DNA of 64,000 nucleotides from Acetispira formosa (nom. nud.) (GTDB lineage: Bacteria; Desulfobacterota; Desulfarculia; Adiutricales; Adiutricaceae), in the NCBI GenBank assembly GCA_023525915.1, contig CP026657.1, positions 1,054,001-1,118,000 of the forward strand. Direction: 5' to 3'. This document shows, piece after piece, positions 41,213 through 49,637 of this stretch (its first letter is position 1; each line of letters begins with the position of its first letter). The translations under genes and the position numbers were made by a program. Below the pieces are notes generated by a model. The model was not told the DNA's origin. It worked only from the letters and a program-made list of their open reading frames with translations, and did not search any database.

Positions 41213-42295
41213 GTGGCTCAGATTGACGCCTTTTTCAAACTGATGCATGAGGTCGGCGCGTCCGACCTTCATCTGGCGGCCGGCAACCAGCCCCTGATCA
41301 GGCTGCGCGGGCAGATTGAAAAAATAAAATATAAGACCCTGGAACACTCAGAGCTGAAAAAAATGCTCTATGAGATCACTCCTGAAGAAAAAATAAAGGT
41401 TTTCGAAGAAACGGGCGACGTCGACTTCGGCTACGAAGTGTCCGGGCTGTCCCGTTTCAGGGCCAACTTTTTTAATCAGAAATGGGGCGTCGGGGCTGTC
41501 TTCCGGTCCATCCCCACCATCATTCCCACGGCTGAAGACCTGGGCCTGCCGCCGGTCATCCTCAAGCTGGCCTCGCTCCCCAAAGGCCTGGTGCTGGTCA
41601 CCGGCCCCACCGGCAGCGGTAAATCCAGCTCACTGGCCGCCATTATCGATCAAGCCAACCGGACCCGGCAGGATCATATAATTACCATCGAAGATCCCAT
41701 CGAATTCGTCCACCATTCCAATCAGTGCCTGATAAACCACCGCGAAGTGGGCACGCACACCAAATCATTTTCGGCCGCCCTGCGCGGCGCTCTGCGTGAA
41801 GACCCTGATATCATCATGGTGGGTGAAATGCGCGACCTGGAAACCATTTCCCTGGCCATTGAGGCCTCCAATACCGGCCACCTGGTATTTGGCACGCTCC
41901 ACACCACCAGCGCGGCTAAAACCATCGACCGCGTTATTGAAATGTTTCCGGCCACCATGCAGGGGCAGATCAGGGCTTCCCTGGCTGACGGCCTCCGGGC
42001 GGTGGTCTCCCAGGCCCTTTTCCGGCGCATCGACGTCAAGGGGCGCTGCGCGGCCCTGGAAATCATGCTGGCCACTCCGGCCGTGCGCAACCTGATTCGT
42101 GAATCGAAAACCTATCAGATAGGCACCGTCCTTCAGACCGGCCGCAAATTCGGCATGCAGTCGCTGGACGACGCCCTTCTGGAGCATATCCTGGCCGGGC
42201 GCATCGATCCCAACGACGCCTATAACTATTGCCAGGACAAACAGAAATTCAGCCAGTATCTGACCCAGTCTCCTGACGATTTTACAGAATTTTAA
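41213..42295 (+). CDS. pilT: PilT twitching-motility ATPase
   Basis: 360 residues from a GTG at 41213 with GGAGG eight bases upstream. PilT hallmarks: DAFFKLMHEVGASDLHLAAG at the N-terminus, Walker A GPTGSGKSSSLAAIIDQ, EDPIEFVHHSNQCLINHREV, Walker B DPDIIMVGEMRDLETISLAI and LVFGTLHTTSAAKTIDRVIE. Retracts type IV pili. It sits 119 bp after pilB. Confidence 0.93.
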   Translation: MAQIDAFFKLMHEVGASDLHLAAGNQPLIRLRGQIEKIKYKTLEHSELKKMLYEITPEEKIKVFEETGDVDFGYEVSGLSRFRANFFNQKWGVGAVFRSIPTIIPTAEDLGLPPVILKLASLPKGLVLVTGPTGSGKSSSLAAIIDQANRTRQDHIITIEDPIEFVHHSNQCLINHREVGTHTKSFSAALRGALREDPDIIMVGEMRDLETISLAIEASNTGHLVFGTLHTTSAAKTIDRVIEMFPATMQGQIRASLADGLRAVVSQALFRRIDVKGRCAALEIMLATPAVRNLIRESKTYQIGTVLQTGRKFGMQSLDDALLEHILAGRIDPNDAYNYCQDKQKFSQYLTQSPDDFTEF

Positions 42296-42367
42296 CCGAC
42301 GCGCCTGAAAAGCCAATCAGTGATGTGCGTCAGTGCAACGCAACCCAAGGTAAATTAGGGACTCCCT

Positions 42368-43534
42368 ATGCTTCAGTCTTCACACCTGGAATACATACTA
42401 CGAAAGCTGCTGGCCGCGGCCGATGAAATTTCGGATATAAACATCACTGTCGGCCACCCGTTTCAGGTGGAAATAGACGGCCAGTTGACTCCGGTCTATT
42501 TTGAGCCGGAGATTGACAAATTATCCCCGTTTCAAACTGAGGCCATTGCCGTTTGCCTGATGCGCTCCAACCGCCGCATGATGCGTACGCTCCTGACCAC
42601 CGGAAGCTGTGACCTGTCATATTCCATTGCCGACCGGGCCCGTTTCCGGGTTAATATATTTTCCCAGCAGGGCCGTTACAGCATAGTTATGCGCAAGCTG
42701 GAAAACAACATCAGGACCATTGAGGACTTGCAGCTCACCAAGCCATTTTACCAGATGGCCCAGGAAAAAAACGGCTTGATCTTTGTCTCCGGCTCCACCG
42801 GCAGCGGCAAATCGACCACTCTGGCCGCCTTGCTCGATGAGATAAACAACACCAAAGCCGTGCATGTGGTGACGCTGGAAGATCCGGTGGAATTTCTGCA
42901 TCCAGCCAAGATGGCCACCTTTAACCAGCGTGAATTGGGCATGGATTTCCAGACATTCGCCCAAGGGCTGCGCGCGGCCATGCGGCAGGCTCCGAAGGTC
43001 ATACTCATTGGCGAAGTGCGGGACAGGGAGACGCTGGAAATAGCCCTTTCCGCCGCTGAAACGGGGCACCTGGTTCTGGCCACCATCCACGCCTCCGACG
43101 CCACCTCCACAGTGGCCCGCATTCTGGGTTTTTTTGAGCCGGAAGAGGAGAGGCAGATCCGGGTGCGTCTGGCCGGGTGCCTGAAATGGGTGGTCAGCCA
43201 GCGTTTGCTGCCCAAGGCCGGGCATACCGGCGGACGGGTGGCGGCCATGGAGATCATGGGTTCGACCCTTCTGGTCAAGGACATCATAACCAATGGTGAA
43301 AATGAGGAGAAAACCCTGTATAACGCCATTGCCTCAATGCGCCCTCTGGGCTTTCAGACCTTTGACCAGAATATTCTTGATCTGTATAATGAAAAGCTGA
43401 TTTCTGAAGACACGGCCATGGTCTTCGGCAGCCGCAAATCCATCATGACCCGTGGTCTGGACGCCCTGAGGGCTGAAGCTGGTCAGTTGGATGAGTTCGA
43501 CACCAAATTGACGCTTGAATCGGAAGATATCTAG
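42368..43534 (+). CDS. Second PilT/PilU-like ATPase
   Basis: 388 residues. Same family: Walker A SGSTGSGKSTTLAALLDEI, TLEDPVEFLHPAKMATFNQR, Walker B APKVILIGEVRDRETLEIAL, LVLATIHASDATSTVARILG. It is more diverged from PilT (first Walker A residue S not G; GEVRD for GEMRD; a 20-residue acidic C-terminal extension). A PilU-like accessory retraction motor is the best guess. Directly follows pilT. Confidence 0.87.
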   Translation: MLQSSHLEYILRKLLAAADEISDINITVGHPFQVEIDGQLTPVYFEPEIDKLSPFQTEAIAVCLMRSNRRMMRTLLTTGSCDLSYSIADRARFRVNIFSQQGRYSIVMRKLENNIRTIEDLQLTKPFYQMAQEKNGLIFVSGSTGSGKSTTLAALLDEINNTKAVHVVTLEDPVEFLHPAKMATFNQRELGMDFQTFAQGLRAAMRQAPKVILIGEVRDRETLEIALSAAETGHLVLATIHASDATSTVARILGFFEPEEERQIRVRLAGCLKWVVSQRLLPKAGHTGGRVAAMEIMGSTLLVKDIITNGENEEKTLYNAIASMRPLGFQTFDQNILDLYNEKLISEDTAMVFGSRKSIMTRGLDALRAEAGQLDEFDTKLTLESEDI

Positions 43535-43581
43535 GAACCTGTCTGTAATGACAGTTGAACGCGCGACCATTGGAAGGCGAA

Positions 43582-44490
43582 ATGCAGTTTGAATGTATAC
43601 AGTGCCACAAGTTGCTGAAATTGCCGGATGCGAAATTGCCGGTCGGCAAGCCCTTCAGTTTCACCTGCCCCTACTGCAAAGCCAAAAATACGGCCATGCT
43701 CCCGGCCGGTGAGGAGGCGCAGCCGGAAGAGCACCCGGAAGCGGCCACCACGGTCCTGCCGCAATCGCCTCCGGTTGAAGCCAACGCAATGACCAGCGAT
43801 GAGCCGGCTGATGAGCATCAGGAAGCGCCGCCCTCTGATATGGATAATTCATCTGAAGATGAAACCTTTTCATCAGGAGAGACGCCTCAAGAGCAAGAGC
43901 GGCCGGATGAAAATTACCAGGAATCGCCTGAGCCTGAACCAGGCGCCAGACCTGTTCCTCCGACGCCTTTGCGGCCCGGCGACGTCGCGGGTACCAATCT
44001 TCCCTATCCCAAAGCGGGCTTAATGGAAGAAGATTTCGACCTGACCGGCATGGCTGATGACCGGCCCAAGGCCCTGGTGGTTTATGATGATCCTGAAGTG
44101 GCTGAAGCGTTGGTGCAAAAGCTGGATGCCATAAATTACCGGGCCATTGTGGCAATGAACCTGCGTGACGCGGCCAAGCAGATAAAATTCACCAAATTCG
44201 TCATCATGCTGCTTCAGGAAGACTATTTCGGCAGTTCCCTGTCCGGCAATCATCTTTTGAGATCGGTGCAGGTCATGGATAATCACAGCCGGCGTGGTAT
44301 GCTTGTGGCGCTTATCAGCCCCGCCTTGACCACTCTTGACGACCTCACCGCTTTCAGCCTGTCGGTAGACGCAATCATCAATACGGCGGATATCGACCAG
44401 ATAGATCAGTTATTACTGAGTTCCATAGCCCAGGCGAGGAAATTTTTTACAATATATGAGGAAGTTTTGTCCGAGCATGGACTGGACTGA
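43582..44490 (+). CDS. Zinc-ribbon protein with receiver-like C-terminus
   Basis: 302 residues from the ATG at 43582 (GGAAGGCG upstream). N-terminal MJ0042-type zinc ribbon: CIQCHKLLKLPDAKLP and CPYCKAKN. Next an ~100-residue acidic Pro/Glu-rich linker. Then a C-terminal ~140 residues that begin KALVVYDDPEVAEALVQKLD and follow the alternating beta-alpha pattern of a receiver domain. I see no clear phospho-acceptor Asp or conserved Lys, so it is probably a pseudo-receiver. Last gene of the pilus motor run; may regulate the motors. Confidence 0.65.
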   Translation: MQFECIQCHKLLKLPDAKLPVGKPFSFTCPYCKAKNTAMLPAGEEAQPEEHPEAATTVLPQSPPVEANAMTSDEPADEHQEAPPSDMDNSSEDETFSSGETPQEQERPDENYQESPEPEPGARPVPPTPLRPGDVAGTNLPYPKAGLMEEDFDLTGMADDRPKALVVYDDPEVAEALVQKLDAINYRAIVAMNLRDAAKQIKFTKFVIMLLQEDYFGSSLSGNHLLRSVQVMDNHSRRGMLVALISPALTTLDDLTAFSLSVDAIINTADIDQIDQLLLSSIAQARKFFTIYEEVLSEHGLD

Positions 44491-44563
44491 ATAACCTGAT
44501 TATTATTATATAGTCCCGTCAGTTTCCTAGCCTTGACCTAAGATCGAAGAAAAGCCGGAATAG

Positions 44564-44602
44564 GAACAGCTTCACTCCCTTTGAGGGGAAGTGAAGCTGT
44601 TC
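44564..44602. terminator. Bidirectional-type hairpin between converging genes
   Basis: Arms GAACAGCTTCACT (44564-44576) and AGTGAAGCTGTTC (44590-44602). It lies between the pilus run and the convergent gene at 44657. On the minus strand the sequence after the stem is moderately T-rich (CCTATTCCGGCTTTTCTT). Confidence 0.6.
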
Positions 44603-44656
44603 TTCAAATCAAGACCCCGGCGGCCGACACAAGCGGCTGCCCGGATGATGTGCCGC

Positions 44657-45304
44657 TTAATGAAGCAAGCTCTGAGTACGGGGCGTTTCCAGTTGAAAAT
44701 CATTGGCGCTGATAGCCAGACGATCCAGAAGCTCCTGAAGTTTTTCCCGGTTGTAATGGGAAAGGTCTTCGGTATCGCTGACGATCCTGACCAAAAGGGC
44801 CAGGGCTTCATCCATGGCGCTGTTGATCTGGCGTCTCTGGTCGGCCAGTTTGCGGGTGAAGCCGCGCCGGGCGTCGTTGAGATAGGCCAGAATTTTGCGG
44901 GCGGCCAGGGCTTCGGGTTTAGTGGCCAGGGACAAAGAGGGGCCGTCGAAATCGTCGGCTCCGGCCAGCCGGGCCACGATATGGGAATAGCCTCTGAATT
45001 CTTCGTCCAGTATGGAGCGTTCTCTTTCCCTGTCATCACCCAGTTCAACGGCTCTGTCGGCCAGGGCGTACATACGGCCGATGGTGTCGTCGAGCTGGTC
45101 GAAAGCCTCGGTGGCCAGGCGGCAGTCCTGGATGACTTCGGGCATATGTGACATTTCTTCGGACAGGTTTTCGAGTGAGTCAATAACATCGAGAGGTTCG
45201 GACATCAGGGCGAGCCCTGGAAGTTCGTGGGCCAGGATTCTGGCGATTTTCTCATAGTGGCTCAGATCATGATAGGTACTGTCGATGCTGCTGATGGATA
45301 TCAT
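44657..45304 (-). CDS. Helical protein with flagellin D1-like segment
   Basis: 215 residues from the ATG at 45304 (AAGGAGCGG upstream). All-helical and charged. A central stretch, LDDTIGRMYALADRAVELGD, then LDEEFRGYSHIVARLAGADD and FDGPSLSL, follows the D1 pattern of flagellins, where a helix ends in I-x-x-I-A-x-x-T-x-F-x-G-x-x-L. There are no flagellin terminal helices or D2 domain, and no flagellar genes nearby. It could be a degenerate or repurposed member. The similarity is by eye and short. Confidence 0.5.
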   Translation of the reverse strand: MISISSIDSTYHDLSHYEKIARILAHELPGLALMSEPLDVIDSLENLSEEMSHMPEVIQDCRLATEAFDQLDDTIGRMYALADRAVELGDDRERERSILDEEFRGYSHIVARLAGADDFDGPSLSLATKPEALAARKILAYLNDARRGFTRKLADQRRQINSAMDEALALLVRIVSDTEDLSHYNREKLQELLDRLAISANDFQLETPRTQSLLH

Positions 45305-45434
45305 ATTCCGCTCCTTGGCCCATAAGGGTTTGGTGTTGATAACGTCAAAAAAGGAACTTTTTGCCGTTGCGATGAACTTAAATGCAATTAACTTGCCAAT
45401 TCTTCCAACAAGGGGATTGACCTGCGGGTAGCCA

Positions 45435-46287
45435 GGAAGAATTATGGTTGCGGCCCAAAGGGCCGCGCTATTTAAAGGACTTGGCCTAATAGGCCAACCA
45501 AAGGGTTCCACCCTCTGGACTCCGGCTGGGGGAGGGCCCACGCGGGCCCTACCCCAGACCCCACCCGCGCCAGGGGGGCGGAGCCCCCTGGACCCCCAAG
45601 AGGTCAGGGTCAGTTTTAACTTTCTTCTTCCCGCATCGCCGCAACTCGCTTCGAGTACGAAGCTCAGACAAGCGGCGACGCTTCATACAACCTTCGCTTT
45701 AACCGCTGTCGGCCGCTTTACATTGGGCTGTTACATTTTGCTATAGGCAGCTTCATTGAATGATTGCTGCTTCACGTATGTTCGGCTGATTACTTTTTCC
45801 CCTCCAATAGTTTTTCCAGCGCTGTAACGGTGAGACTTGGCCGTCTTTTTTTTAATGATCAACTCATTGAAAAGCGATAGGTGGCGGAGAGACACACTAC
45901 CAGCACTGGAAAGGGCCTTTAAGGGGAAGCTGATTTAAGCCGAACATACGTGAACTATCACTCAGCCGATGAGGCTGCCTATCGCAAAGTGTAACATGCC
46001 AATGTAAAACCACCTATGGCACCAGAAGCCGACACAGTATGAAGCGTCGCCGCTTGTCTGAGCTTCGTACTCGAAGCGAGTTGCGGCGATGCGGGAAGAA
46101 GAAAGTTGAATCTGACCCTGACCTCTTGGGGGTCCAGGGGGCTCCGCCCCCCTGGCGCGGGTGGGGTCTGGGGTAGGGCCCGCGTGGGCCCTCCCCCAGC
46201 CGGAGTCCAGAGGGTGGAACCCTTTGGTTGGCCCTTCGGGCCAAGTCCTTTAATCGCGCGGCCATAGGCCGCATCCATAATTCTTCC
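45435..46287. repeat. ~850-bp near-perfect palindrome
   Basis: Arms of roughly 400 bp start GGAAGAATTATGG at 45435 and end in its complement at 46287. Each arm carries, in mirror order: a short GC hairpin, AAAGGACTTGGCC, CCAAAGGGTTCCACCCTCTG, GGGGGAGGGCCCACGCGGGC, CCAGGGGG, AGCGAGT..TTCGAGTACGAAGC, and the inner TTCACGTATGTTCGGCT. Symmetry persists to about 45830/45890, leaving a short centre. ORFs of ~100 codons in the arms are repeat-derived. It fills the gap between the flagellin-like gene and rpoH. Confidence 0.85.
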
Positions 46288-46302
46288 AGTCGCCGCTTAT
46301 AG

Positions 46303-46368
46303 TTGACACAGGAGCAAAATCAGTATAGTCTGTAATATTCTTGGTGTAGCTTACCTGTACACCAAGAA
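46303..46368 (+). promoter_or_regulatory. Promoter and leader hairpin of the RpoH-like gene
   Basis: TTGACA at 46303-46308 with -10-like TATAGT 15 bp on (TAGTCT at 17 bp). Then an 11-bp perfect inverted repeat TTCTTGGTGTA/TACACCAAGAA (46338-46348, 46358-46368) with a 9-nt loop. There is no T-run, so it is an operator or a leader structure rather than a terminator. The start codon is 31 bp downstream. Confidence 0.5.
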
Positions 46369-46398
46369 AACAGGTTTGCAAAAAAAGTAGGTTAACTT

Positions 46399-47622
46399 AT
46401 GACCGTCAGTATAAAAGACAATTACAGTGAAATGAAGGCTGCGGGTTTGACCGTTGATTCATCTTCCGGCGGTTCTGAAAACCTTGCGCCCAAGAGAAAA
46501 TCACCGTCAGTCCCCGCCAAACGTAAGGCGGCGGCCACGCCAGTGGTCAAAAAAGCGGCCCCCGTTCCGGCCGAACACAAGCCCGCCAAATCTCCGGCGG
46601 TCAGAAAAAAAGCCGAGGTTCCAGTCGAACGACAGGCCGCCAAAAGTCCGACGGTTCGCAAAACCGCCGCGCCGCCAGTCAAGCGACAGGAGGCCCAGCC
46701 TCCAGTGGTTCGCGCCACCGCTCCGCCACCAGTGCCGCGTCAGCCCGCCCAGCCCCCTGGACCGGCCTCCACCGACGCCTTACGGGCCTATCTCTCTGAA
46801 GTGCGGCAGTTTAAGCTCCTCAGCCGCGAAGAGGAAGACCGTCTGGTGGCCGAATACAAGGCCGACGGCGACCCCGAAGCCGCCCAGAAGCTGATCACCG
46901 CCAATCTGCGTCTGGTGGTGAAAATCGCCATGGAATTTCAAAGCCACTGGCTGAATAACCTCCTGGACCTCATTCAGGAAGGCAATGTCGGACTGATGCA
47001 GGCCCTGAAAAAATTCGATCCCGGCAAAGGGGTGAAATTCTCATATTACGCCTCTTACTGGATAAAGGCCTATATTCTTAAATATATTATGGATAACTGG
47101 CGCATGGTCAAGGTGGGCACCACCCAGGCCCAGCGGAAACTGTTCTACAATCTTCGCAAGGAACGCGACAAAATCCTGAAAGAAGGATTGGAACCTGCCC
47201 CGAAACTTCTGGCCGAAAGGCTGGGGGTCCAGGAATCCGAAGTCGAAGAAATGGACATGCGCCTTTCCGCCGGCCGTGAGGTCTCACTGGACGCCCCCAT
47301 TAATTCCGACAGCGAGCAGAGCCAGATCAGCCTTCTGCCGTCTGAATCACCGGGAGCGGAAAGCCAGCTTGAGGCTCGTCAATTGAGGGAACTTTTGCAG
47401 GATAAACTGGCCCTTTTCCGGGAAACCCTTTCTCCGCGCGAAAAAATTATCCTGGAAAAGCGCCTTTTGGCCGAGTCTCCCGTCACCCTGCAGGAAATCG
47501 GCGAGGAATTTGGCATCAGCCGGGAACGGGTGCGGCAGCTGGAAGAAAGGCTAAGAAAAACCATGGTCGGTTTTTTGCGGAAAGAAATGCCCGATCTGGA
47601 CGAAAATGGTGAAATAATGTGA
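46399..47622 (+). CDS. RpoH-type (sigma-32 family) sigma factor with repetitive N-terminus
   Basis: 407 residues. Residues ~125-395 are a sigma-70-family factor: region 1.2 TDALRAYLSEVRQFKLLSRE, region 2 LIQEGNVGLMQALKKFDPGK with FSYYASYWIKAYI, the RpoH box QRKLFYNLRKERDKI, and region 4 LQEIGEEFGISRERVRQLEE. Before it lies an extension made of four 18-residue repeats (46-63, 64-81, 82-99, 100-117; pattern K-S-P-x-V-R-K-x-A-x-x-P-V-x-R-Q-x-A). Heat-shock sigma factors direct chaperone and protease genes; a RpoH role fits. The extension is not part of the known family. Confidence 0.85.
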   Translation: MTVSIKDNYSEMKAAGLTVDSSSGGSENLAPKRKSPSVPAKRKAAATPVVKKAAPVPAEHKPAKSPAVRKKAEVPVERQAAKSPTVRKTAAPPVKRQEAQPPVVRATAPPPVPRQPAQPPGPASTDALRAYLSEVRQFKLLSREEEDRLVAEYKADGDPEAAQKLITANLRLVVKIAMEFQSHWLNNLLDLIQEGNVGLMQALKKFDPGKGVKFSYYASYWIKAYILKYIMDNWRMVKVGTTQAQRKLFYNLRKERDKILKEGLEPAPKLLAERLGVQESEVEEMDMRLSAGREVSLDAPINSDSEQSQISLLPSESPGAESQLEARQLRELLQDKLALFRETLSPREKIILEKRLLAESPVTLQEIGEEFGISRERVRQLEERLRKTMVGFLRKEMPDLDENGEIM

Positions 47623-47697
47623 AACGTTTTGTCCAGGTGATGATATAATGTCGGCGTTCCGGTTTGACCGGTTCAGAGACAAATCATCCCCGGTCAT

Positions 47698-47728
47698 GCC
47701 GCCGGGACCTTCCGGCGGCCGGTTTTTT
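47698..47728 (+). terminator. Terminator of the RpoH-like gene
   Basis: Stem GCCGCCGG/CCGGCGGC (47698-47705, 47712-47719), then CGGTTTTTT. Confidence 0.85.
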
Positions 47729-47793
47729 CAGGCCGGCCGGTCTTCAGTCCATTACTCAGCGGAGTTGATATTTCCAGACCATGCCCAGCAATT

Positions 47794-47864
47794 CTAAATA
47801 TAAACTTTTTTCCTTAAACTGGCTGCCCGGAGCTACGCACAAAGCGTGGTTTTTGCTCCGCGAG
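47794..47864. repeat. Shared 5'-end element, copy 2
   Basis: Matches 29989-30060 (see there) over about 71 bp, but the hairpin arms are degraded here. It covers the first codons of the longest TPR reading frame, which argues that the real start is after it. Confidence 0.7.
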
Positions 47865-47873
47865 AGGCACCTC

Positions 47874-49637
47874 ATGCCTCAAAACCAGTCGCTGGCGCTC
47901 CATCTTCCTTGCGGTCGACCTTCTATTTTTGAAAAAGCGGCCTGCTTTATTGGCAATCAGGCCCATAACCGTGCTCCAGGTATCGCCTTAGTTGCACTTT
48001 TGATCGCCGGAGTGGTCGGGTGTGCCCATGTTTCATGGGGCAACAGCGGCCCGGAAGCCCAGAGCTATTACTATTTTATAAAGTCCAATTACAAGGAAAT
48101 GGCCCACGACGACGAGGAAGCCGTGAAAAATATGGCCAAGGCCTCCTCTCTGTCCCAAGAGTCATATTATCTGAAACTGGAGGCGGCCAGGCTGTACTCC
48201 CGCACCGGCGACAGCGCCTCCGCCCTCAGATATGCCCAGTCCGCCATAGACCTCAACCCGGGTGGCACCGAGGCCCAGCTTTTCGCCGCCTGGGTGGCAG
48301 CCACCAGCAGCAACTGGACAGAAGCTGAAAAGCAATATATGGATGTTCTCAGGCTGGAGCCGGGGAATCTGGAAGCCCTCACCTATCTGGCCGCGCTTTA
48401 CGCGGAAACAGGCCGTCCTGAAGAGGCCGAGACCGCCTTCAAACGGCTGGTGACAGTCGAGCCGACCTATCTGTCCTATTATTATCTGGGCAGCTTTTAC
48501 GCTAAAGCCGGCCGGCCTAAAGACGCAATTTCAGCCTTTGAAACCTCCGTCAAAAAAAGCCCGGAGTTCACCGCCGCTCTGACGGAGCTGGCCCTTTTGT
48601 ACGAACAGGCCGACGATTCCCGCTCAGCCGAACGTTCCTATCGGGCCTTGATCAAGGCCCGGCCGGAAGCCAGCATGCCCAAAGCCCGGCTGGCCCGTCT
48701 GCTTTTGAAAACCGGGCGGAAGAAAGAAGCTGAAAAACTGTTGGCTGAAGTGGGCGGCCGAGCCATGGATTCCACCCAGGCCCAGCTTCAGATTGGCCTG
48801 ATATATCTTGATCAGAGTTTATATAATGAAGCGGCCGCCGAATTTGAAGCCGTGCTGAAGGAAGATCCTTCCAGCGATCAGGCCCGCTACCTTCTGGCCT
48901 CAGCCCTGATGGAAAAAGGCGAAATAATCAAGGCCCGCGAACACCTGATGCGCATCCCCTCCACCAGCGACCTGTTCGTGGACGCGCGTCTCTTATTGGC
49001 CTCCACCGCGCACGGCGACAAGCAATTGCGGCTGGAGGAAGCTCTGGCCATTGTTATCAGCGCGGCCAAACTGCGGCCGGATTCTCCCCGGCTGATGGTG
49101 GCCGAGGCCATGCTGCTGGAGGAGCTGGGCAATCTGCCCAAGGCCCGCCAGGTGATCAACGAGGCTGCCAAACAGTTTCCGGAAGAAGCGGAAATTCAGT
49201 TTCGTCTGGGCATCATTGAAGACAAGATGGGCAACAAGAACGCCTCCATCGCGGCCATGAAAGCGGCGGTGGATCTGAATCCACGCCACGCCGAGGCCCT
49301 GAATTATCTGGCCTACACCTGGGCCGAACGCAAAGAGAACCTGCCCCAGGCTCTGAGTCTGGCCGAACGGGCCGACGCCCTGAAGCCCAACAACGGCTAT
49401 ATCATTGATACCATAGCCTGGATCCACTTCATGCTCGGTAATGATCATAAGGCCCTGATGTATCTGGAGCAGGCCGTGGTGCTGTCGGAGGGCGATCCGG
49501 TGGTGATGGAGCATCTTGGCGATGTTCTTTCAAAGCTGGGCCGCCCGGAGGAGGCTCTGGACGCTTACCTCAAAGCCCGCGAGGGCGGGGCTCAAAATCA
49601 GGAGGAACTGAATGAAAAGATCGACAAGCTGCGATAG
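47874..49637 (+). CDS. TPR-repeat lipoprotein
   Basis: 587 residues from the ATG at 47874, which has GAGAGG six bases upstream. An ATG at 47781 would add residues encoded by a dispersed repeat. A long n-region leads into a lipoprotein signal, ALVALLIAGVVGCAH, with Cys as lipid acceptor. Then about thirteen TPR units (e.g. ALRYAQSAIDLNPGGTEAQL, YLAALYAETGRPEEAETAFK, YLAYTWAERKENLPQALSLA). Probably outer-membrane anchored; similar to TPR lipoproteins paired with LolB-like proteins. Its stop overlaps the next gene by 26 bp. Confidence 0.85.
   Translation: MPQNQSLALHLPCGRPSIFEKAACFIGNQAHNRAPGIALVALLIAGVVGCAHVSWGNSGPEAQSYYYFIKSNYKEMAHDDEEAVKNMAKASSLSQESYYLKLEAARLYSRTGDSASALRYAQSAIDLNPGGTEAQLFAAWVAATSSNWTEAEKQYMDVLRLEPGNLEALTYLAALYAETGRPEEAETAFKRLVTVEPTYLSYYYLGSFYAKAGRPKDAISAFETSVKKSPEFTAALTELALLYEQADDSRSAERSYRALIKARPEASMPKARLARLLLKTGRKKEAEKLLAEVGGRAMDSTQAQLQIGLIYLDQSLYNEAAAEFEAVLKEDPSSDQARYLLASALMEKGEIIKAREHLMRIPSTSDLFVDARLLLASTAHGDKQLRLEEALAIVISAAKLRPDSPRLMVAEAMLLEELGNLPKARQVINEAAKQFPEEAEIQFRLGIIEDKMGNKNASIAAMKAAVDLNPRHAEALNYLAYTWAERKENLPQALSLAERADALKPNNGYIIDTIAWIHFMLGNDHKALMYLEQAVVLSEGDPVVMEHLGDVLSKLGRPEEALDAYLKAREGGAQNQEELNEKIDKLR

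Noticed and set aside
45444..45746. ~100-codon ORFs in each arm of the palindrome
   Set aside because: They encode the same mirrored, low-complexity translation from GC hairpins, without a ribosome binding site; they are repeat by-products.
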